This document shows positions 58,428-64,000 of a stretch of 64,000 bases of DNA, one piece after another. The first letter of the stretch is position 1; each line of letters starts with the position of its first letter. A model generated the notes under the pieces. That model searched no databases. It worked only from the letters and a program-made list of their open reading frames with translations, and was not told the DNA's origin. The DNA lies in the NCBI GenBank assembly GCA_019931185.1, contig JAINDK010000020.1:1-64000 (forward strand), read 5' to 3'. The stretch is from Bryobacter sp. CoA8 C33. Its GTDB lineage: Bacteria; Acidobacteriota; Terriglobia; Bryobacterales; Bryobacteraceae. The position numbers and the translations under genes are program-made.

Positions 58428-59783
58428 ATGGGCCTCACACCACTTACATTTTCCGGAATCAGTCAGTATTCCTCCGATTTTCAGACTATTCTTGAGCGCG
58501 TAACCACAATTGCCTCGTTTCCCTTGACGCAGTTGAAGAACGAACAAACCGATGTCGCCGCCAAGCGGCAATTGACCAATGAGCTCAACACCAGTGTCAA
58601 GCTATTAGGCGAACGCTTGACGGCGTTGAAAGACATTGCCGCCAACCGTGGTGTATCCGCAACCAGTTCGAATACGGCGAAGCTCACCGTGGACACCGTC
58701 AATACCGGCACTCTCACTCAATACAACTTAACTGAGGTCAGCTCCACGGCACGGTCCGCCTCGGAGACTTCGGTCGCAACCTTCGCGAGTTCCGCCACCA
58801 CAACCGTTTCCACCACCGGCGTCATGCGCCTGACAGTCGGTAGCCAGAACTACGACCTGAATCTGCCTAGCGGGCAGAACAATCTCGTCGGTTTGCGCAA
58901 CAAGATCAACTCTCTCAATGCCGGCGTTACGGCCACCATTCTCACCGTCGATGGCTCGACTAATGTATTGAGCGTCACCGCCAACACAACCGGAGCGCGC
59001 ACCTTAAGCCTCCGGGACGATCCGGCCGGCGCGAACACCAATTTCCTCACCGCCGCCAATCAAGGCAGCAATTTGAACTTCAAACTCAATGGAGTCTCTG
59101 TCAGCCGTGCTTCCAATCAGGTCAACGATCTGATTCCCGGCGTCAGCTTCACCGTGCGAGAGACGACAGCGGCAAACGAGACCCTCACGATCAATCTGAC
59201 GAGCGACCGCTCAAAGCTTTCCGATGCCATCAGCGATTTTGTCGATGCCTACAATGCCGTGCAGGAAAAAGTGACGGCACAAGTTGGCAAAACAGCGGGC
59301 CTGCTGAGCGGCGATTACCTGGTTCGCGAGGCGCAGGATATCATGCGGCGCATCTCGAGTTTTGGTTTGGCCAATGGCACGGTAAAGAACTGGTCAGACT
59401 TCGGTGTCGATTTTGCCGCTAGCGGAGCCATCAGCTTTGATGTAACAAAATTCAATAGCCTCAGCGTTACCGTGCTTCAGGACAGCTTCGCCTTCTTCGC
59501 CGACACCACGGGACTGGGGCAGTTGAGCAAAACCACAGCTGCCTTTAGCGCCGATGTCACTGGCCTCGCCGCACTGCAGATTGCTCAGTATGACCGCACC
59601 GATATCCGGCTCGATGAGCAGATTCTTGTCCTTGAGGAGCGCATCAACCTCATCCGGCAAAACTACCTGCAAAAGCTGCAGGCAGCCGATGCTTTGTTGG
59701 GCGCTTTCGAATCGCAGCAACGTGTGATTACCGCCTCCGTGGACAGTCTGAACCTCGTGCTGTACGGAAAACAGGAGGGCTAA
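58428..59783 (+). CDS. fliD: flagellar filament cap protein
   Basis: A 451-residue FliD (HAP2), which caps the filament and guides flagellin folding. The FliD_N domain covers about residues 1-100 (ISQYSSDFQTILERVTTIASFPLTQLKNEQT), Flagellin_IN-like strands follow (LRNKINSLNAGVTATILTVDGSTNVLSVTAN), and FliD_C has LSDAISDFVDAYNAVQEKVTAQ with a terminal coil LEERINLIRQNYLQKLQAADALLGAFESQQ. It is at the short end for the family. It shares a TAATG junction with the next gene. Confidence 0.9.
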   Translation: MGLTPLTFSGISQYSSDFQTILERVTTIASFPLTQLKNEQTDVAAKRQLTNELNTSVKLLGERLTALKDIAANRGVSATSSNTAKLTVDTVNTGTLTQYNLTEVSSTARSASETSVATFASSATTTVSTTGVMRLTVGSQNYDLNLPSGQNNLVGLRNKINSLNAGVTATILTVDGSTNVLSVTANTTGARTLSLRDDPAGANTNFLTAANQGSNLNFKLNGVSVSRASNQVNDLIPGVSFTVRETTAANETLTINLTSDRSKLSDAISDFVDAYNAVQEKVTAQVGKTAGLLSGDYLVREAQDIMRRISSFGLANGTVKNWSDFGVDFAASGAISFDVTKFNSLSVTVLQDSFAFFADTTGLGQLSKTTAAFSADVTGLAALQIAQYDRTDIRLDEQILVLEERINLIRQNYLQKLQAADALLGAFESQQRVITASVDSLNLVLYGKQEG

Positions 59784-60115
59784 TGAGCGAATGGGACAAG
59801 GTCCTCGACGGGATCGAGCAGTGTGACCAGCGCGGCTACGCCGGGCCACTTTCCCACGATTCTGCCCGCCAGCGCGGCGCTCTTCTCCTGAGACTGAGTC
59901 AGTTGTGTGCGGCTCAACCCGAATGTGCCCCGACCTATCGGTATCGGCTCGAGGCCGTCGCGCGGGCCACTGAAAATTTGCGTGTCAGCTTCGAGGGCGA
60001 GCAGCGCGCCTGGCGGCAGGCAATCGAAGATCTAGAAGCCCATTGGCGGCGGTTGCGTAGTTTTCGCACAGCAGACGAAGCTACCGATCTCAGCTTGGTG
60101 AACCGCTTGGCCTAA
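59783..60115 (+). CDS. small helical protein, candidate flagellar chaperone
   Basis: A 110-residue, all-helical, charged protein with no signal or membrane segment. Its ATG overlaps the fliD stop (TAATG), so it is translationally coupled. Genes at this place usually encode FliS or FliT export chaperones; size and helix content fit FliT-like proteins, but no sequence signature is visible. The 3' end overlaps the convergent aldolase gene by 26 bp. Confidence 0.55.
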   Translation: MSEWDKVLDGIEQCDQRGYAGPLSHDSARQRGALLLRLSQLCAAQPECAPTYRYRLEAVARATENLRVSFEGEQRAWRQAIEDLEAHWRRLRSFRTADEATDLSLVNRLA

Positions 60116-60923
60116 CCGGCAATGCGGCTCCCTCTGCAATCTGGCCCGGGTGCGCCGAAATGCCGCGGATGATCGCCGAAGCACGCTCGAACAGCATCGC
60201 CGTCTCGTTGGCGCAGCCAAGAAAAAGAAACCCTTTTTCCTTCCACATCTGCATGAGCTCCAGCGAGCGGTTGTGCGTGCCAGGGGCAATGCCGCGGCTC
60301 AGGCAGGCATCCCGGATTTTCTCATAGGCAGCGACAAATTTCGGGTGTGTAAATTCACCAGGCACCCCGAGCGATACACTCAAATCCGCTGGGCCGATCA
60401 TCACCACATCGATGCCGGGAACCGCGAGCAACTCCTCCACCCGGTCGAGTGCGGTTTGCGTCTCGATTTGCAATACAACCATGGTTTCGGCATTGTAATG
60501 CTCGATCGCTTGAGGAATGCTCACGGCTGCATAGTCGTAATTAACAGGTGTGAGGCCATAGCCGCGGACCCCGGCCGGCGGAAACTTTGTCCAGGAAATG
60601 GCCTGGGCCAGCAGTTCCGGGCTTTCCACCCGGGGAAAAATCACGCCTGGAGCGCCCACATCCAGGGCTCGCGCCACCAGGGCATATTGCAGATCAGCGA
60701 CTCGCACCAGTGGCGTAAAGTGGACGTACGGCGCGATGCGGCACAGATCCTGTACCGTTTCCAGATCAAAGCCCCCATGCTCACAATCGATAAAGGCCCA
60801 GTGAAATCCAGCCGCGGCCAGCAACTTGAGCACCTCCGGGGAGCGCAACTGGCCGAAGCCACAACCATACTGGAATTCTTTGTTCTGAAGAGCTTGTTTG
60901 ACGAGATTCTTGCGCAAGGCCAT
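60090..60923 (-). CDS. HpcH/HpaI-family aldolase
   Basis: A 277-residue class II pyruvate aldolase of the HpaI/GarL family. FHWAFIDCEHGGFDLETVQDL, FPRVESPELLAQA, RGYGLTPVNYDYA, LQIETQTALDRVEELLAVPGIDVVMIGPADLSVSLGVPGEFTHP hold the metal (Glu, Asp) and substrate sites. It splits 2-keto-3-deoxy acids into pyruvate and an aldehyde. It is the intact relative of the frameshifted copy at 44.6 kb. It lies 14 bp after the bshC stop with a 16-bp dyad between. Confidence 0.9.
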   Translation of the reverse strand: MALRKNLVKQALQNKEFQYGCGFGQLRSPEVLKLLAAAGFHWAFIDCEHGGFDLETVQDLCRIAPYVHFTPLVRVADLQYALVARALDVGAPGVIFPRVESPELLAQAISWTKFPPAGVRGYGLTPVNYDYAAVSIPQAIEHYNAETMVVLQIETQTALDRVEELLAVPGIDVVMIGPADLSVSLGVPGEFTHPKFVAAYEKIRDACLSRGIAPGTHNRSLELMQMWKEKGFLFLGCANETAMLFERASAIIRGISAHPGQIAEGAALPVRPSGSPS

Positions 60924-60930
60924 GAGCGGA

Positions 60931-60946
60931 TTAGGCTCTAGCCTAA
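60931..60946 (-). promoter_or_regulatory. 16-bp dyad between bshC and the aldolase gene
   Basis: TTAGGCT-AG-AGCCTAA (minus strand) has 7-bp arms around two bases. It covers the bshC stop codon and ends 7 nt before the aldolase ATG. It could be an operator or a small RNA hairpin over the ribosome binding region; role unknown. Confidence 0.35.
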
Positions 60947-62458
60947 CAAAAGCACATGATGGTCGTGGCAGCCGTGGTGGATGTTGTCCAGCAGGGTCGG
61001 GATCAGTTCGAGACCGAAATCCGAGAGCAGCGCGAGCAGCGAGTAGTGCCTCTCCTGTAGGTGGCCCCGCGGCGCAAGCCGGTGGGAAAGATGCGCCGCC
61101 TGCCGTTGGGCCTGTTCGCTCTTGCGGAGCACTTCGGAAACCACCTTCGAATAATTTTTCGCAAACTGGTAGCGAATCTTGCGCCGCGATAGATCGAGGG
61201 CGGCCGCTAGAGTGGGGTCGAAGGCTTCCAACTGGTTTTCCAGTTCTTCGAGCGTCGATTCCAGGCGATTCTCCGTGTCTCGCAGCGTCCGTTTGAGGTC
61301 AGGCGGGATCAGGCGGTCGGCCAGCGTTTGGCGCACATGCTCCTCGTCTTGAAGAATGTCGGCAAACCGCACCCGGTAGCGTTCAATGATCTTGGCTGAT
61401 TTTTCATCGACCAGGGTAAAGAATGCCCGTGGCAGCATCACCGGCATCCGGCCTAGCAGTTCCCGGTAAAGCACGGATGATTGAGCGAAGTAAGCGATTT
61501 CACCCGGGCCGGCAACGACAGCCGCCGTCGGGAATAGCCAATCCTGCCAAACCGGCCGCAACAATGCGTTCGGAGACAGCGCCGCGCCATGCGCGGCCAT
61601 CGCTTCCCCGTCATAGGTTTGCGAATTGAATTTGAGCTGCCGCCGGCGGCCCGATTCGAGCAGAAAGAATAAGGATGTTTCGTCAGCCGCAAAGTGCACT
61701 TGCGCGTGGTAGCCGGCCGCGGCAAGCTCGCTGTTGCGCCGGACGAGCGAGCGCGATAACTCAGGCGCCCGGCGCGCCGCCGTAGCGAGAAACTCCGCCC
61801 CGATTCCCCGTAGCGCCGGCGCAAGCGGGTCGGCAAAAAGCATGCCCAGTGGCGCAAGCAGTTCCTTGAGCAGCCCGAGAAACGAATCGCCAAAACTCAC
61901 GCCGTTGCGGTAGTGCCGCTGCGCCAGTGCGGCAACCTCCGGGCTTAGCGCCAACTCATTCGGAAGTCCAGCCAGCGCATGCACCCCGGCTGGCCGCCCG
62001 TCCGAGGCCGCCTCGGCCGTAATCGTTTGATCCCAAAAGGCAGCCGAGCGGATTTCCTCCACATCATGATCTTCCGTGGCTAGCCAAAACATCGGTATCG
62101 CCGGCTGGCCGGCCGCCGTCATCTGGCGCGCCACCGAAATGGCGCTCAGCGCCTTATACAACGTGTAGGCAGGCCCGCCATAGAGTCCAACCTGCTGCCC
62201 GGTGAGCACCGCGACCGTTCCCGGCCGGGCGAAAATCTCAACAGATGGATGATCTCCGTTTACCTCACGCAACGCCGAGGCGACCGCCACCCGCCGCTCG
62301 GCCGGATACTCGATTTGCGAAACCGCTTTCGTTAATGCATCCGCATCAACCGGGTCAAAGGAAAAAAAGTTCTTGACGCGCTCAAAGTCGTAGAGAAAAT
62401 CCACGAAAATGCGTGAAGAACCCGGAAGCTCATTTTGACGTACACAGACTCCGGTCAT
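60938..62458 (-). CDS. bshC: bacillithiol biosynthesis cysteine-adding enzyme
   Basis: BshC adds cysteine to GlcN-malate, the last step of bacillithiol synthesis. The 506-residue frame shows LTGQQVGLYGGPAYTLYKALSAISVA (nucleotide-binding-like), PMFWLATEDHDVEEI, WLFPTAAVVAGPGEIAYFAQS, and a C-terminal coiled coil (RDTENRLESTLEELENQLE) ending in a His-rich tail (NIHHGCHDHHVLLLG). ATG 62458 begins the conserved part (FLYDFERVKNFFSFDP); the longer open frame is antisense to cyaY. bshA and bshB are not in the window. Confidence 0.9.
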   Translation of the reverse strand: MTGVCVRQNELPGSSRIFVDFLYDFERVKNFFSFDPVDADALTKAVSQIEYPAERRVAVASALREVNGDHPSVEIFARPGTVAVLTGQQVGLYGGPAYTLYKALSAISVARQMTAAGQPAIPMFWLATEDHDVEEIRSAAFWDQTITAEAASDGRPAGVHALAGLPNELALSPEVAALAQRHYRNGVSFGDSFLGLLKELLAPLGMLFADPLAPALRGIGAEFLATAARRAPELSRSLVRRNSELAAAGYHAQVHFAADETSLFFLLESGRRRQLKFNSQTYDGEAMAAHGAALSPNALLRPVWQDWLFPTAAVVAGPGEIAYFAQSSVLYRELLGRMPVMLPRAFFTLVDEKSAKIIERYRVRFADILQDEEHVRQTLADRLIPPDLKRTLRDTENRLESTLEELENQLEAFDPTLAAALDLSRRKIRYQFAKNYSKVVSEVLRKSEQAQRQAAHLSHRLAPRGHLQERHYSLLALLSDFGLELIPTLLDNIHHGCHDHHVLLLG

Positions 62459-62557
62459 GGATGCGTATCCAAAGGGACACAAACGTAACTTAGCAGATGC
62501 AATGCAGTCAGCGAAAGTGACGGAAAGTTTGTTAGCTTCAGAGCAGAGGCTTTCGCG

Positions 62558-62884
62558 TTGACCGATTCCGAGTTCCAATTCCGCTGCGATGCGGCCATGA
62601 CTGAATTGAATAAGGCCCTGCTCAAGGCCGCCGACGAGTTCGAGTTTGAGCCCGACTTCCAAGCCGGCGCTCTCAACATCGAATTCGAAGAACCCCGGGA
62701 AAAATTTGTCGTCAGCCCAAATGCACCCGTTCACCAGGTCTGGGTCAGCGCCCGCGTAAAGAGCTACAAACTCGAGTGGTCTGATGACCGTGGAGCCTTT
62801 ACCCTCCCCGCCACCGGACAAAGCCTTCGCGAATTGCTCGGTGCCCTGATCAGCGAACGCATGGGGGAAAGCGTCTCGCTCTAA
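62558..62884 (+). CDS. cyaY: frataxin-like iron donor protein CyaY
   Basis: A 108-residue frataxin homologue that modulates Fe-S cluster assembly. The acidic first helix (MTELNKALLKAADEFEFEPDFQ), the strands ALNIEFEEPREKFVVSPNAPVHQVWVSAR and the C-terminal helix SLRELLGALISERMG match the fold. It starts at a TTG and its stop overlaps the hemW start (TAATG). Confidence 0.85.
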   Translation: MTDSEFQFRCDAAMTELNKALLKAADEFEFEPDFQAGALNIEFEEPREKFVVSPNAPVHQVWVSARVKSYKLEWSDDRGAFTLPATGQSLRELLGALISERMGESVSL

Positions 62885-63942
62885 TGGCCGGGGTCTACAT
62901 TTCATACCCCTTTTGTGCACAAAAGTGTAGCTACTGCAATTTTGCCTCCGGAGTTTTTCCTAAATCCGCTGAGCTTGTATACCAGAACAGGCTTCGAGAT
63001 GAAGTCGCATTGCAAAATTGGCCCTGGATCCCCCAAACTGTCTATCTCGGAGGGGGTACTCCAAGTCTGTGGCCCATCGCGGCTTTGGCGGAAATCCTGG
63101 CTTTTATCCCAGGACGCCCTTGGCTCGAGGCCACCATGGAAGCTGCTCCCGGCTCTCTCACCGCGGATAAAGTGGCGGCATGGGTGGACATGGGTATCAA
63201 CCGGGTCAGTCTTGGCGTACAGAGCATGGTGGAGCCGGAAATTCGCAAAACCGGGCGAAAACACACTGCCGCCATCGTACGCGACGATGTCGCCCTGCTG
63301 CGGCAATCCGGTATCGACGCCATCAATATCGACCTGATTGCCGGCTTGGCGCTGCAAACCAAACAGACCTGGGAAGAAAGCCTCGAAGCCGTTCTGGCCC
63401 TCCAGGTTCCCCATATCAGTGTTTACTTACTCGAAGTCGATGAAGACAGCCGCCTCGGAGCCGAAGTCCTGCTCAATGGCAAGCGCTATGGTGCCCCCGA
63501 GGTGCCCAGCGAGGAGACTCAGGCCGAAATGTACCAGCGCGCCGTCGATCGCTTGGCCGTCGCAGGAATCGAGCGCTACGAAATCAGCAATTTTGCCCGT
63601 CCCGGCTGGGAGAGTCGCCATAACCTCAAGTATTGGCAACTCGAGCCCTATCTCGGTTTTGGCGCCGATGCACATTCCTTCGATGGCCAGTGGCGCTGGC
63701 AAAACACAGACCATGTAGTGGACTACATCAAGCTACCCCCTGAATCGGCCGACAGGGAACGCGAAAAGTATTGGGTGGGTCTCCGCCTCAGTGCTGGTGT
63801 TGCCATTGAGCCCCAATGGCGGCCCACTGCCGATCGCTTGGCGTCAGCGGGTCTCCTCGAGTGGCGCCAAGGCAGAGCCCGGCTGACTGACCAGGGTGTA
63901 CTTTTATCCAATGAAGTGTTTCAGGAATTCATCAGAGAGTAG
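62884..63942 (+). CDS. hemW: radical SAM heme chaperone HemW
   Basis: A 352-residue HemN-like radical SAM protein, probably HemW, which delivers heme. VYISYPFCAQKCSYCNFASG holds the CxxxCxxC cluster (Cys11, 15, 18), then TVYLGGGTPSLWP, GINRVSLGVQSM, NIDLIAGL and YEISNFARPGWESRHNLKYW. The C-terminal HemN domain is short but present. The Asn after the third cysteine replaces the commoner Asp. Confidence 0.9.
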   Translation: MAGVYISYPFCAQKCSYCNFASGVFPKSAELVYQNRLRDEVALQNWPWIPQTVYLGGGTPSLWPIAALAEILAFIPGRPWLEATMEAAPGSLTADKVAAWVDMGINRVSLGVQSMVEPEIRKTGRKHTAAIVRDDVALLRQSGIDAINIDLIAGLALQTKQTWEESLEAVLALQVPHISVYLLEVDEDSRLGAEVLLNGKRYGAPEVPSEETQAEMYQRAVDRLAVAGIERYEISNFARPGWESRHNLKYWQLEPYLGFGADAHSFDGQWRWQNTDHVVDYIKLPPESADREREKYWVGLRLSAGVAIEPQWRPTADRLASAGLLEWRQGRARLTDQGVLLSNEVFQEFIRE

Positions 63943-63950
63943 GCATAATC

Positions 63951-64000
63951 GTGCAGAAAATTGATTTGCGTAGCGATACTGTCACGAAGCCGACCCCCGA
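63951..64000 (+). CDS. L-threonine aldolase, N-terminal start only (partial)
   Basis: From GTG 63951 the frame reads QKIDLRSDTVTKPTP, the N-terminal signature of the PLP-dependent low-specificity threonine aldolase family (IDLRSDTVTKPT). It continues beyond the window. It follows hemW by 8 bp. Confidence 0.7.
   Translation, partial: MQKIDLRSDTVTKPTP

Noticed and set aside
1-64000. CRISPR array or tRNA genes
   Set aside because: No regularly spaced direct repeats and no cloverleaf-type sequence with a T-loop were recognised while reading both strands.

Overview
The window looks like a chromosome segment of an Acidobacteriota bacterium, most likely of the Bryobacterales/Solibacteres type. This is inferred from family content: high GC, an Oar-like TonB receptor with an N-terminal carboxypeptidase-regulatory-like domain, an Hfq with a long N-terminal extension, a PEP-CTERM remnant, BshC, and an ABC-2 permease/M1 peptidase fusion. 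No rRNA, tRNA or CRISPR array was recognised.

Layout. 0.1-6.5 kb: minus-strand run of a Gfo/Idh/MocA oxidoreductase, an ABC ATPase, the permease-M1 peptidase fusion and a FAH-family enzyme. 6.5-12.8 kb: aat, a PilZ-DnaJ protein, a NagX-like acyltransferase, an MFS carrier, a GT-C-like membrane protein and a methyltransferase. 13.4-17.7 kb: a graveyard holding two broken IS630 transposases, a decayed HigB/HTH toxin-antitoxin pair, an IS5-family element that keeps a canonical -1 frameshift site, and a truncated PEP-CTERM gene. 17.8-30.6 kb: secreted or periplasmic enzymes (TIM-barrel, OB-fold, beta-lactamase-like, M1 peptidase, BNR protein, SYLF protein), Rsm22, an ECF sigma factor with a putative anti-sigma, rsmA, gltX and a carbamoyltransferase. 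30.7-38.9 kb: prfB (with its +1 frameshift), tsaC, then fliW-csrA, a giant flagellin and a TPR-glycosyltransferase. 39-44.5 kb: a cation/proton antiporter and an AttEFGH-like set (ATPase, double FtsX permease, AttH lipocalin). 44.5-51.7 kb: a sialidase/TonB receptor locus with a GntR regulator and two decayed catabolic genes. 51.7-56 kb: housekeeping run rpoZ-coaBC-udg-tmk-holB-hfq. 56-64 kb: thioesterase, TPR protein, recA, fliD with a small partner, HpcH/HpaI aldolase, bshC, cyaY, hemW and the start of a threonine aldolase.

Three regulatory pictures stand out. First, fliW and csrA overlap and are followed directly by the flagellin gene, whose leader carries a GGA-loop hairpin and a GGA-containing Shine-Dalgarno; this is the expected wiring of a FliW-CsrA-flagellin homeostasis loop. 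Second, a 19-bp sequence (one mismatch, inverted orientation) sits at both promoters flanking the gntR gene and predicts a small GntR regulon: aldolase arm on one side, TonB receptor plus sialidase on the other. Third, strand composition flips from C-rich to G-rich at about 17.8 kb and back at about 33-40 kb independently of gene direction, suggesting an inverted segment whose left end lies at the IS cluster.

Functions were assigned by reading motifs and protein resemblance only; no database search was run.
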